From a virus: 38,368 nucleotides of DNA. The stretch lies in IMG/VR virus record IMGVR_UViG_3300032220_000825, positions 1 to 38,368 of that record; one strand, written 5' to 3'. The position numbers were made by a program, and so were the translations under genes. Shown piece by piece: positions 22,870 through 32,133 of the stretch; positions within the stretch are counted from its first letter, which is position 1; the number at the start of each line of letters is the position of its first letter. Below the pieces are notes generated by a model, which saw nothing but the letters and a program-made list of their open reading frames with translations, searched no databases and had not been told where the DNA came from.

Positions 22870-24570
22870 ATGAGTTTTCCTAATCCCGACAACTACGCCC
22901 GAGATTGCGATTGCGGAACAGCCGGGGCTAATACCACTCCTCCGCCGGCAACAATTCAAGCTGAAATTGATTCTCTCGACACTCGTGTAACAACGCTTGA
23001 GAATACCAATGATGTTATTGTAAGCGCTGGCGGTATCGCTGATTTGACTACGGAGCAACAAGCGTTAATCAACGAAGGTAGTTGGGTTGTGACTTCTGAT
23101 GGTCGTGAATGGGTTTATTCAGGCGCCGGGTCAAAATTACTGGAAGCTTCATACTTTGAAGTTGGAGCTGCCGATTATCGGTTATTGAGACCAAATCCAG
23201 CTACAAGCACTCTTAATTTAGCCGCCGGAATTTCCGCTCTTGCGGTAGTTTCTAGCGGCGTAGGTAATACTGCTTTTGGAAATAACGCATTAGATGTTAA
23301 CACCGTGGGTTCGTACAATACAGCAGTTGGCTCACAGTCTTTGGGCTCAAACACAACCGGGCAAGCAAATACCGCGGTTGGCCATAGCGCTCTAGTCGGC
23401 AATACAACTGGAGTAAGCAACACAGCCGTTGGTAGGAGTGCAATGGTAAACAATACAACTGGAGGCCAAAACACAGCCACCGGATTAAACGCCCTCCTAT
23501 CAAACACTACGGGGAGCTTCAACACAGCCACCGGAGTAAGCGCCCTCCAAGCAAACACAACCGCAAATAACAACACGGCTACTGGTTACCAAACTCTCAC
23601 AGCAAATACAACCGGGACCCAGAATACTGCTATTGGTGGGTCCGCTCTTAGCTCCAATACAATCGGGGTAAACAATACCGCTTCTGGTTACCAAGCCCTC
23701 GCTCTTAATACTACGGGAAACAACAATATTGCCGTTGGGTATTGCGCCCTTTACAATAATACAACTGGAGCAAACAACACGGCTTCTGGAGTGTCCGCTC
23801 TTGGAGCTAACACAACTGGAACCCAAAATACAGCTAGTGGGTATCAAGCCCTCCAAGCAAACACAACTGCCAGCAACAACACGGCTACTGGTTACCAAGC
23901 CCTCACCTCAAACACAACTGGGACCAGCAACACAGCCTCCGGAGTAAGCGCACTCCAAACAAACACAACTGGAAATAACAATACCGCTTCTGGATTTGAA
24001 GCCCTCTATTCAAATACTGCAAGTAGCAACACAGCTATTGGCTATAGAGCCCTTAAAACAAACACAACTGGAACCGGCAACACAGCCTCCGGATTTAACG
24101 CCCTCTATGCAAACACAACTGGAGGAAGCAACACAGCCACCGGAATAAACGCCCTCTATGCAAACACAACTGCGTTTTACAACACAGCTATTGGAGCAAG
24201 CGCCCTCGCCGCAAACACAACTGGGGCTAGCAACACAGCTACTGGTACAAGCGCCCTTTCCGCAAACACAACTGGGGCTAGCAATGTTGCTTTAGGATTT
24301 CAAGCTGGGGACGCTATAACCACTGGGTCAAATAACATTTGCATCGGTGCTAGCTCGGATGTTGACGCAGGAACGAGGGCTAATTCTATTGCGATTGGAT
24401 CTGGAGCTATCGCAACAGTCGATGGGCAAATTGCCTTTGCCTCTACCCTCGCAACCAAAACAACCATTGGGGCAAACGGAGGAGCAACTGCCCTTACAGC
24501 GCTTCCAGTTGGATATATTCGAATTCGTATTGGCACGACCAACTATCAAATTCCGTACTACAACGAATAA
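22870..24570 (+). CDS. Tail-fibre or adhesin-like protein with 17-residue repeats
   Basis: A 566-residue protein. Residues 1-130 are a non-repeated head with a CDC motif near the start and a coiled-coil-like DSLDTRVTTLENTND. From about 133 to 488 it is a run of some 21 units of about 17 residues with consensus NTAxGxxALxxNTTGxx, a pattern of beta-roll/solenoid stalks as in YadA-like adhesins and many phage fibres. One unit is one residue short. The C-terminus (LPVGYIRIRIGTTNYQIPYY) closes the rod. The fibre would reach the host surface. No Shine-Dalgarno; a promoter lies just upstream. Confidence 0.8.
   Translation: MSFPNPDNYARDCDCGTAGANTTPPPATIQAEIDSLDTRVTTLENTNDVIVSAGGIADLTTEQQALINEGSWVVTSDGREWVYSGAGSKLLEASYFEVGAADYRLLRPNPATSTLNLAAGISALAVVSSGVGNTAFGNNALDVNTVGSYNTAVGSQSLGSNTTGQANTAVGHSALVGNTTGVSNTAVGRSAMVNNTTGGQNTATGLNALLSNTTGSFNTATGVSALQANTTANNNTATGYQTLTANTTGTQNTAIGGSALSSNTIGVNNTASGYQALALNTTGNNNIAVGYCALYNNTTGANNTASGVSALGANTTGTQNTASGYQALQANTTASNNTATGYQALTSNTTGTSNTASGVSALQTNTTGNNNTASGFEALYSNTASSNTAIGYRALKTNTTGTGNTASGFNALYANTTGGSNTATGINALYANTTAFYNTAIGASALAANTTGASNTATGTSALSANTTGASNVALGFQAGDAITTGSNNICIGASSDVDAGTRANSIAIGSGAIATVDGQIAFASTLATKTTIGANGGATALTALPVGYIRIRIGTTNYQIPYYNE
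23266..24333 (+). repeat. Coding tandem repeat, about 21 units of 51 bp
   Basis: The 51-bp period encodes the 17-residue fibre repeat. Blocks such as AACACAACTGGA and AACACAGC recur many times with few changes, so unit gain and loss by recombination is likely. One unit (about 23980-24030) is 48 bp. Confidence 0.85.
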
Positions 24571-24581
24571 AGGAGAACTAA

Positions 24582-26279
24582 ATGAGCTGCGATTGTAATA
24601 CACTTGTTGTTGGAGAAGCCGGAGTCCAGGGGCCTCAGGGTCTTGCTGGTATTAACGGAACGAACGGTACCAATGGAATCAATGCTTTTACCACGACAAG
24701 CGAGGATTTTCAGCAACCATCCGTTGGGTCTCCCGTCACTTTTTCGGTTGCGGACAACCGATGGATTTCCGTTGGGCAAACTGTCTATATTTCTGAAGCT
24801 GGATTCTATACAGTAGCGTCATTAGGTGGAGATCCATTTTCTTCAGTAACAGCTAACCTGATTAGCACAGATGGAATTTCAGTCGGAGACACAGTTACTG
24901 GCGGCCGGCAGGTATCTCCATCTGCTTCTGCTGTTTACTCAGCTCCTTTGGCTTCTTTAACCGTAACTACTGGTGGTGTTTCTAGCTTAGACGGTCCAGT
25001 AACCATTAACGAAAGTGGAAACAATTCTGATTTTAGAGTTGAGGGTGACGGGGACACACATTTGTTATTTTGCGATGCGAATGGCGGAACAAATGGAAGA
25101 GTTGGGGTATCGATTAACGCACCAGAAACTACTCTGCATGTAGATGGATCATTTAAAGTAGGATCCGTTGCAACTCCATCTGATGCTGAATTTACCAGAG
25201 GAGCTACATTTAATTCTGAACAATCTGGAACTGGAACAGCAGGAGATTTTTTGATTAAAACTAAAAATGTTTCCGATACTTTCTTTGTAGACGCCAGCGC
25301 AGATTTTGTCGGTATAGGTACAAATACCCCATCTAAACTATTAGACGTAGATGGCGCCGCCGAAATGAATACTCTTTTGGTTAACCCGGGAGGGGTTGCG
25401 GCTAACCCATCTTTCCAGGTTTACGGTACAAATAGCACCAGACCTATTACAGTTTTAAGTACTAATGCCCCATTCAACGGAGTCGGTATTTTTAAAACGA
25501 CTCCAACAGTTGCGCTTGATGTAGTCGGGGCTACAGCGATTAGCCAAACTTTAGCTGTTACTGGAGATGTTACTGTTGGATCGAATGTTTTAAAAGTTAA
25601 TTCAACTGGAACTTTTGTTGGGATCAATAAATCAACCCCAACTACTGCTTTAGATGTTGTTGGGGATTCAGCGATAAGTGGAATTTTAACTGTCACGGGA
25701 GTAACTAATTGTTCATCTATTGCGGCAGCATCCCTCAATCTAAGTGGAGCTGCTTCTATAGGCACAACTCTTGGCGTTATTGGAAATTCTACGCTCGCAT
25801 CTTTGGATGTTACTGGAAATCTTTCGGTTGGTGGGGCAGTACTTAAAGTAGATACAGCGAGTGATTTTGTTGGTATTAACACATCTAGCCCAACCACAGA
25901 ATTGCAAGTAGTCGGATCTGTTAGAGCTTCAGATTATAGAGTATCAACCGGTTCTGGAGCTGCAAAACTAAACGGTTTTTATTTTGCAAACGGTTCCGCC
26001 CATACTCTTACTGGTCCAGTAAGCGGGTTGACAGCTAACTTATCAAATACGTTTACCGATACGGTTACAGGTTGTTTAGTTGGAGATTTTGTTATTGGGT
26101 CTTATACTACTATTCCGGGAACTACCAATTTTACAACGGATATTGTTTTTGTTTGCAAGGTTACAGCAGTTGATACAGTAACAGTTACTTATACAAATAC
26201 GGATGCTTCTGGAACTAATACCGGGTTTACTAATTCAGTTACTCTTAACTATCTTGTCATACGCGCTGTAGCGTCATGA
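24582..26279 (+). CDS. Tail-fibre protein with collagen-like start and VGI-TP-LDVVG repeats
   Basis: A 565-residue protein with an AAAGGAG site. It opens with CDC, like the repeat fibre, then a short collagen-like Gly-X-Y run (GEAGVQGPQGLAGINGTNGTNG). The middle has four copies of a phrase like FVGIN-x-x-TP-x-x-LDVVG, typical of phage fibre shafts. Long Ser/Thr/Val-rich beta regions follow to the C-terminus. It probably assembles with, or alternates with, the preceding fibre. The stop overlaps the next gene by ATGA. Confidence 0.75.
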   Translation: MSCDCNTLVVGEAGVQGPQGLAGINGTNGTNGINAFTTTSEDFQQPSVGSPVTFSVADNRWISVGQTVYISEAGFYTVASLGGDPFSSVTANLISTDGISVGDTVTGGRQVSPSASAVYSAPLASLTVTTGGVSSLDGPVTINESGNNSDFRVEGDGDTHLLFCDANGGTNGRVGVSINAPETTLHVDGSFKVGSVATPSDAEFTRGATFNSEQSGTGTAGDFLIKTKNVSDTFFVDASADFVGIGTNTPSKLLDVDGAAEMNTLLVNPGGVAANPSFQVYGTNSTRPITVLSTNAPFNGVGIFKTTPTVALDVVGATAISQTLAVTGDVTVGSNVLKVNSTGTFVGINKSTPTTALDVVGDSAISGILTVTGVTNCSSIAAASLNLSGAASIGTTLGVIGNSTLASLDVTGNLSVGGAVLKVDTASDFVGINTSSPTTELQVVGSVRASDYRVSTGSGAAKLNGFYFANGSAHTLTGPVSGLTANLSNTFTDTVTGCLVGDFVIGSYTTIPGTTNFTTDIVFVCKVTAVDTVTVTYTNTDASGTNTGFTNSVTLNYLVIRAVAS

Positions 26280-28216
26280 TCAAAGATCCAAATCGGCTAG
26301 TTGAAGGAATTGAATCCTTCATTGGCGGAGCTAATTCTAGCGTTGATCCAGCGCTGTTACCCCCGAATCAATTCTCTTGGGGAGAAAATGTAAGTATACG
26401 GGGTGGTTACCCACGGTCTCGACCCGGTTTTAAGTTTGTAAAGGCTCTACCTAACGGGGTAATTCAAGGGGCTTCTTATTTTAAGAACCCGTCCGTGGAT
26501 GAGTTGGTCACATTAATTAATGGAAGACTGTATAGCGTTCAACCAGTTGACGCGTCAGCTCCAGTTCTTGATGTCACTCCCGCAGCTCCCGTGGGGGAAA
26601 CGAATAATTATATTTCTCGACAAGCTTCCTTCGCAGCCGCAAATAATTTTTTAGTGGTGCAAGATGGGGTTAGTTCTCCGATTGTTTATACTGGATCAAC
26701 CTCTTATCGCTCGGAAAGAATATTAGAAGAAATAAGTTCCTACGTAGAATTACAAGTAACTATGGGGGCTAATAACCCAAGGGTTAACGTCTCTTCAACT
26801 GCCGGATTGTTTCCGGGGATGTTAATGCAGGCCGCAAGGGGAGTTCCTCCGAATACTGTAATAGTATCTGTCGACACCTCTACAGAAATTACTCTGAGCA
26901 AGAATTGTACTCTTACGGCTTTGGCCACCGTAAAGTTTTTCCCCCCTGGACCGTTGCAAGCAAATGTATCCATCCCAGTTGGAACAGTCATGGCTTTTGG
27001 AAACGGACGGTTGTGGGTGGCAAGAGGCAATCAATTATTTGCTGGCGATTTGGCCGGAAGTTACGCTGGAGCCGAAGTTCGATTCTCCGAAATTCAATAT
27101 ATATCTGGTGGGGGGAGTTTTGCCTTCGATTCCGATATTACCGGATTAGCATTCCTGCCGGGATCTGATACTTCCACCGGTCAAGGAGATTTAATCGTTT
27201 TCACAAGAGAGCAAGTAGGTGCGATTCGGTCAAATGTTTTTGATCGAACTCTTTGGCAACAAACTCAAGGAATGCAAAGAAAAATTTTTATTGGTGGTGG
27301 GGCAGAGTCCCCGGACTCAATGGTCATCACAAATAATGACGTTTATTTTAGATCCTTAGACGGAGTCAGATCTTTCGTTCAAACTGTTCAGTTCACAAAA
27401 AGTGCAAACGTTACATTAGTGGATAGCGTTGAGGCCGATCGAGTTGTTAACTACGATACTGCACGTTGGATTCGTTTTGCCCCGGCTGTATATTTTGATT
27501 ACCGAGCACTTTATGGTTGTGCTCCAAAAATTCAAAAAGTTTTTGGGGACCCAACCGCTTTTAACGTTGTCTTTACAAAATTGGTAAGCCAGGATTTTAA
27601 CCCCGGAGTATACCAAGGAAATTTCCCGCCTGTGTACGACGGAGAGTGGACTGGGTTACAAGTATCTAAATTAGTTCAGGGAGTTTTTGACGGCGACAAA
27701 AGATGCTTTGCTATTGTTTGCGGATCTGACGGCAATAACGCTTTGTATGAGATCACCACAGATGATTATTTTGATACTGTACCAGACGGCGAAGGGACTT
27801 TAAATCTCCCCATATCTTCTTATGTAGAGTTTCGCAGAATGTCCTTTGAATCACCGTTCGAAATTAAAGAACTCGTCCGAGCTGATTTAAGTTTTTCAGA
27901 GATTTACGGAGATGTGTCATGGAATTTTGAATTTGCCCCAGATTATTACCCAACATTCCTTCCCGTTCAAACTGGCACGATTAGCTATGAAACAGAAACA
28001 GATTCCTTCACCGGCTGCGCCCCGCTGGAATTAGCTCTTGGATATTACAACGTGCGAACCGTCAAGCCTTCAGACTCCTGCGTAACGGGTGTTGGAAGAA
28101 AGGCCCGTTTCGGTTATTTGTTTCAACCAAAAATGTCTTGGGTTGGTCATGCAAAGCTAGCTTTGTTCAGACTCCATGCCTCCAGAAAAGATATCAGCGA
28201 TCTTGGGGAGTGTTAA
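26276..28216 (+). CDS. Nozzle/stabilisation-like tail protein (beta-propeller type)
   Basis: A 646-residue beta-rich protein. The start resembles T7 gp12-like nozzle and P22 gp10-like proteins: a short ligand segment, then PNQFSWGENVSIRGGYPRSRPG, followed by repeated blade-like strands (LVTLINGRLYSVQ, LWVARGNQLFAGDL, GDLIVFTREQVGAIRS and on). The resemblance is by pattern, so the exact part (nozzle versus head-stabilisation) is uncertain. It is coupled to the fibre gene upstream. Likely forms the short tail through which DNA leaves. Confidence 0.65.
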   Translation: MIKDPNRLVEGIESFIGGANSSVDPALLPPNQFSWGENVSIRGGYPRSRPGFKFVKALPNGVIQGASYFKNPSVDELVTLINGRLYSVQPVDASAPVLDVTPAAPVGETNNYISRQASFAAANNFLVVQDGVSSPIVYTGSTSYRSERILEEISSYVELQVTMGANNPRVNVSSTAGLFPGMLMQAARGVPPNTVIVSVDTSTEITLSKNCTLTALATVKFFPPGPLQANVSIPVGTVMAFGNGRLWVARGNQLFAGDLAGSYAGAEVRFSEIQYISGGGSFAFDSDITGLAFLPGSDTSTGQGDLIVFTREQVGAIRSNVFDRTLWQQTQGMQRKIFIGGGAESPDSMVITNNDVYFRSLDGVRSFVQTVQFTKSANVTLVDSVEADRVVNYDTARWIRFAPAVYFDYRALYGCAPKIQKVFGDPTAFNVVFTKLVSQDFNPGVYQGNFPPVYDGEWTGLQVSKLVQGVFDGDKRCFAIVCGSDGNNALYEITTDDYFDTVPDGEGTLNLPISSYVEFRRMSFESPFEIKELVRADLSFSEIYGDVSWNFEFAPDYYPTFLPVQTGTISYETETDSFTGCAPLELALGYYNVRTVKPSDSCVTGVGRKARFGYLFQPKMSWVGHAKLALFRLHASRKDISDLGEC

Positions 28217-28219
28217 TCT

Positions 28220-28906
28220 ATGGCGGAGAGAATTGAGTTTGTAGGTAATCCTCTACCGACCGGACTCCCCGGCTTTGGCGGGGGAACAGTTTCTGTTTTG
28301 ATACTTCCTGGATTTAATACTGTGGTAGCAGTTCAACAGTTTGGCCCGGTTTTAGATGCCCCGACAGTTACACCCCCCGACCCAGAACCCCCTCCCGGGA
28401 GTAACCCCGAAAACCCAACTCCGAACCCCGTGCCCCCAGCTCCAGCTCCATCCCCACCTGGAGCGAGCAGTAATTTTTGTGATAAATGCGTACCGCCGAC
28501 CGCCAGTAGTCCAGAAAATGCACTTCTTAAAACATATGCGGCTCCCTCCTCTTGTAGAGATTGTAGGGGAGGTCAGCCTGGGACAATTGATTGGTTTGAT
28601 AGTGCAGCTACCAGCTCAAATTCTGGTTTATTCCACGGCGGTGGCGCAACACTTCGCGGGAAAGATCTTGGCGGAAAACAATGGGAAATAAATGCCAATC
28701 CTTCCGTGGGATTAGAAATTGGCAATGCTGGAAGCGCAGATGGCTGTGCTTTACGAAAAGATAAAGCATATGTAGGTACAACAGAATATAGAAAGGGGGC
28801 TAAGATTTTTAATGGGGATGATTCTAAATTATACGAACCGCAAGATCTAGAAGTATGCGAAGGAGGAGAAACTAAAACGTGGAAAGTTCTTGCTTGGAAA
28901 CCATAA
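28220..28906 (+). CDS. Structural protein with proline-rich linker and Cys pairs
   Basis: A 228-residue protein with a GGGGAG site. The N-terminal 50 residues are hydrophobic-beta. Residues from about 50 to 85 are a proline-rich linker (TPPDPEPPPGSNPENPTPNP and on). The C-terminal 140 residues hold two Cys pairs (FCDKC, CRDCRGG) plus two more Cys, suggesting a metal or disulphide-stabilised domain. Possibly a tail tip or fibre-attachment protein from its position. The leader carries the TTAATCTA motif shared with the two following genes. Confidence 0.65.
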   Translation: MAERIEFVGNPLPTGLPGFGGGTVSVLILPGFNTVVAVQQFGPVLDAPTVTPPDPEPPPGSNPENPTPNPVPPAPAPSPPGASSNFCDKCVPPTASSPENALLKTYAAPSSCRDCRGGQPGTIDWFDSAATSSNSGLFHGGGATLRGKDLGGKQWEINANPSVGLEIGNAGSADGCALRKDKAYVGTTEYRKGAKIFNGDDSKLYEPQDLEVCEGGETKTWKVLAWKP

Positions 28907-28922
28907 TACTTTAATCTAAATT

Positions 28923-29360
28923 ATGAACGAAAATCCAATTACCGTAACCACATTACCAGACAATACTTGTTACCCACCGACGGTACAGGAGTTAATAAAT
29001 CTGGTTGCTTCGTATTCTAGAGTTGAGATAGATGGGAACCCCGCAGAATATGCTATTTCAGACGAAGCCTTGCCCGCTGATGCATCGAGTCAATTGTGGT
29101 TTCAGACTACATCACAAGGACTTCCAAAAGTAGCTAGACTATACGTTAATGGTCAATGGAAAGAGTTTGCCCAATTGAGTCAGGGGGATATGGTTCTTGT
29201 AGCCTCTACCTCTACTATTGTATCTCCATGGGGCGAGGCCGGTTTTACCTATGCGTTTGGGGATACTGGTCTACCTACTTATGCGCCCCCCTTCTCCCCA
29301 ACCCCCCCAGAAGGTTTAAAGTATAAGAGGTATGTGGGGTATTGGTCTTCTAAGAGTTGA
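28923..29360 (+). CDS. Tail-associated protein, tandem paralogue A
   Basis: A 145-residue protein that is a clear paralogue of the next product: both have a TLP-x-NT-x-YP-x-x-VQ-x-L opening, WFQT, then a W-K/E-EF phrase, SPWG and a YK-x-YVGYW/Y end. Cys18 follows the opening. Function unknown; a small surface or tail-accessory protein is likely. No Shine-Dalgarno; the AT-rich leader contains TTAATCTAAAT. Confidence 0.7.
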   Translation: MNENPITVTTLPDNTCYPPTVQELINLVASYSRVEIDGNPAEYAISDEALPADASSQLWFQTTSQGLPKVARLYVNGQWKEFAQLSQGDMVLVASTSTIVSPWGEAGFTYAFGDTGLPTYAPPFSPTPPEGLKYKRYVGYWSSKS

Positions 29361-29393
29361 CACAAAAGTATAAGTCGTTAATCTAAATAAGCT

Positions 29394-29819
29394 ATGGCTG
29401 TATATTCGATAACCGCGGCGACCCTACCAGCCAATACAGGATACCCCGCCAATGTGCAAGGTTTATTGCAATTGTTGCAGTCTTATTTGTCGGTTTCTTC
29501 AAACTCAACACTAACCTCTGTTGTTGTATCAGCGGCTACTCCACAGTCAGAGGACAACGATAAGGTTTGGTTTCAGACTCAGGCTGGGATTTCGGGAGCA
29601 CCTCAGTCGATCAAACTCTACAACGCCGGGTCTTGGGAAGAGTTTACCCCCTTTGCTTTTGGAGATCTTATTCTAACAGATGCGAACGCCGTTATTGCAT
29701 CCCCGTGGGGAGTGGGCAACACCGCCTACGTGGTTAATGGGATTACTAAATTAACCCCTTCAACTCCAGTACCCCCAGCAAACGCGCAGTATAAAGTTTA
29801 CGTGGGGTACTACGAATGA
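29394..29819 (+). CDS. Tail-associated protein, tandem paralogue B
   Basis: A 141-residue paralogue of the preceding product (see shared WFQT, SPWG and YVGY phrases). It differs most in the middle (residues 35-60) and in the segment before the SPWG, as if under diversifying selection. The leader again has TTAATCTAAAT and no ribosome site. The stop overlaps the next gene by ATGA. Confidence 0.7.
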   Translation: MAVYSITAATLPANTGYPANVQGLLQLLQSYLSVSSNSTLTSVVVSAATPQSEDNDKVWFQTQAGISGAPQSIKLYNAGSWEEFTPFAFGDLILTDANAVIASPWGVGNTAYVVNGITKLTPSTPVPPANAQYKVYVGYYE

Positions 29820-31039
29820 TCCGTCGTACCTACGGATCGGTTAAAGAACAACTGGCTCGCGTTACCCAGAATGGGATGTGCGCGGATAATCCCCAGCTGC
29901 TTGCCCGCACCAATGAAGCACAGGAACGTTTGCTCAATAAAGGATTGTACGCAGGAACTTACGGACGATATTCCGTTTGCGTTTATGGTGGTTGCATCAC
30001 ATTACCCCGCGAATTTGAATCTATTCTCGGGTACAACTACGATGGCGCACCCGCTCAAGTTTATAACCAGTGGTATGAGTTCATGGCCAACGGCCCCGGA
30101 ACTTCTCCTGCCGGGGCTTGGAGACAATTACAAGACCGCGGTTTCGTTCCGTCTTTCCGTCCGTTAGATTCGCAGAAGTACATTCGCGTTTATACCGACT
30201 TAATCGAAGACGCCACCTCTACTATTTTGTTTCGCGGATCTGATTCCTACAACAACCGAGTCCAGACTCAGGAAAACGGAGTCTACATCGACGGCGAGCG
30301 TTTGAACCTGAGCGCTGGGTCGGGGAATTCCAGCGTGTTAGTTTCTGGTATTCCCGGAACCACACTAGAGACAGATGCGAACGGAGTTTACGGCTGGTAC
30401 ACAACCACCAATTCTAAACCGGCGTATAAAAGTTATCTGGGTTATATCCTTAACAGCAACGGAAATGAGTGGCAAATATTGTCCCCAGACCAAAGTTTCC
30501 AAGTGGTGATAAGCGCATCCGCGAGCCAAGCGTATCCTTGGCTAGAGGAATGGCCTAATCCCGTCGTTTTGACAGAACTCCCGCGCACCACAGTCAATGC
30601 TTTCCGATCCATCGATGCCATAAACAAAACTGCAACGAAAGGTTGGGTCCGCGTCTATGCAGTCGATCCTACTACGGGTGCTGAATACTGCATCGCCATA
30701 CTTGCGCCCGACGAGACGTTGCCCCAGTATAGACGGTATGCAATTCCTGGTCATGAAAGAGAAGATGGTGCTAACGTGACCGTACTTGCAAAGCGTAAGT
30801 TTATTCCCGTAGTTACCGATGATGACGATTTGATCGTGACCAACCTTGGAGCTTTAAAGATGATGGCGATTGCCATTGAAAAAGAAGAAAACAATAACCT
30901 GGATGAAGCCATGAAGTATGAGGAGAAGGCTGTCGAACTCTTGCGTGAAGAACTCAAAGAGGTCGAGGGAGCTAACATTGGCAGACCCCAGATTCAAATG
31001 GAGGCATTTGCGATGGGTGAAGTCCCCGCAATGGCATAA
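29816..31039 (+). CDS. Head-tail adaptor-like structural protein
   Basis: A 407-residue protein. The N-terminal 75 residues are typical of a conserved phage structural protein: a helix with NPQLLARTNEAQERLLNKG, a YAGTYGRYSVCVYGGCITLPREFE strand set, then ESILGY. A helical C-terminal third carries a charged Glu/Lys helix (MAIAIEKEENNNLDEAMKYEEK). Such proteins sit at the head-tail or tail-core junction. The position before the two internal virion proteins agrees. Coupled to the gene before by ATGA. Confidence 0.65.
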   Translation: MIRRTYGSVKEQLARVTQNGMCADNPQLLARTNEAQERLLNKGLYAGTYGRYSVCVYGGCITLPREFESILGYNYDGAPAQVYNQWYEFMANGPGTSPAGAWRQLQDRGFVPSFRPLDSQKYIRVYTDLIEDATSTILFRGSDSYNNRVQTQENGVYIDGERLNLSAGSGNSSVLVSGIPGTTLETDANGVYGWYTTTNSKPAYKSYLGYILNSNGNEWQILSPDQSFQVVISASASQAYPWLEEWPNPVVLTELPRTTVNAFRSIDAINKTATKGWVRVYAVDPTTGAEYCIAILAPDETLPQYRRYAIPGHEREDGANVTVLAKRKFIPVVTDDDDLIVTNLGALKMMAIAIEKEENNNLDEAMKYEEKAVELLREELKEVEGANIGRPQIQMEAFAMGEVPAMA

Positions 31040-31041
31040 TT

Positions 31042-32130
31042 ATGGCGACCGATTATAGTTCAATTTTTGCGAATGCTGCTCAAGGGTTTTCCGGGGGATC
31101 TTCTGGGGGATCTGTTACAACCAGACCAATGGGTTCAGGCAGTGTCTCCAATTATTTTACAGGCGGAATGGATCTTAGCCAATTTGGGAGACCTTCTACA
31201 AATGCAAGCAATTATAACACCCCAGAAGGCAAAGCCGCTTGGAATAACTATATGGCCGCCCAAAGTGTGAGAGAATCGCTTACTCCTGGGTCCATGAGTT
31301 ACGGTCAAATTCAACGTCTTCCAAATGAATCATGGAACGATTGGCAATCGCGGGCCAGTGCGGCCAGCGATGCATTTGGAGGAGGCTTAAGCGGTTCATA
31401 TGGTTTATCAAACGCCTTAAGGCGGGAACAAGGACTTTCAAACGGGGGAAGCGTACCGAGAAGTGGGGGTGGCGGATTTAGTGGCGGTGGCGGAGGAGCA
31501 ATTTCTATGGGACAACCCGCACCTTTAGAGTTTTATTTGGGACCAGCTCCAACGTTAACAGAATTAAATCTGAATTATGAAGAGATGGGTAAAAGAGCCA
31601 TGGAGGCTAACAAACCCTTTGCCGAACAGTACAGGCAATTTGCCCCTCAAACTGAAGCTGGAGCCAGAGCTTTATCGCAGGCCGGAGCTACGATGGCTAC
31701 TGGACAACTTTCCCGTGATATGGCCAGTCAAATTGGACGTGGAGCTGCGGCTCTTGGTTTCAGCTCTGGTCTTGGCGGTAGGTCTGGAATTGGGCGCAAT
31801 ATCTTGGCTCGTGATTTAGGATTGGGATCATTGCAAGTTCAACAGCAGGGAGCAGATCTATTGAGCAAGTCCTCCATGTTGGCACAGCAAGCAATGCAGG
31901 CTATGGCTCCGATTGCGGTCGGCAGTGTATTCGATACGGCAGCCAACCAAGCTTCCGTCAACCAGCAGATTGCCAATCAGAACTTGCTCAATGCATATCA
32001 GACTCAAGCGCTGCCCGGTCAGTTTGATATTAAGACTGGTTCTTATGTTGGTTATCAACCGGGTTCAAGAGTCACAACTAGACCTCTTGCCCCCGGCCAA
32101 AAACAAACACCTTTTGGAATAGTAGGATAA
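31042..32130 (+). CDS. Gly/Ser/Ala-rich internal virion protein candidate
   Basis: A 362-residue protein with a disordered Gly/Ser N-terminus, including a GGGGFSGGGGGA stretch near residue 150. The C-terminal half is Ala/Gln-rich and helical (MATGQLSRDMASQIGRGAAA, MLAQQAMQAMAPIAVGSVF). Amphipathic Ala/Gly/Met helices are typical of ejection (pilot) proteins that cross the envelope with DNA. It starts two bases after the preceding stop, with no good ribosome site. Confidence 0.62.
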   Translation: MATDYSSIFANAAQGFSGGSSGGSVTTRPMGSGSVSNYFTGGMDLSQFGRPSTNASNYNTPEGKAAWNNYMAAQSVRESLTPGSMSYGQIQRLPNESWNDWQSRASAASDAFGGGLSGSYGLSNALRREQGLSNGGSVPRSGGGGFSGGGGGAISMGQPAPLEFYLGPAPTLTELNLNYEEMGKRAMEANKPFAEQYRQFAPQTEAGARALSQAGATMATGQLSRDMASQIGRGAAALGFSSGLGGRSGIGRNILARDLGLGSLQVQQQGADLLSKSSMLAQQAMQAMAPIAVGSVFDTAANQASVNQQIANQNLLNAYQTQALPGQFDIKTGSYVGYQPGSRVTTRPLAPGQKQTPFGIVG

Positions 32131-32133
32131 GCA

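Noticed and set aside
23175-23898. Repetitive antisense frames opposite the repeat fibre
   Set aside because: They only reflect the 51-bp repeats on the other strand.
23266-24333. Possible CRISPR array from regular repeats
   Set aside because: Units are contiguous, in frame and encode a protein solenoid; there are no unique spacers and no cas genes.
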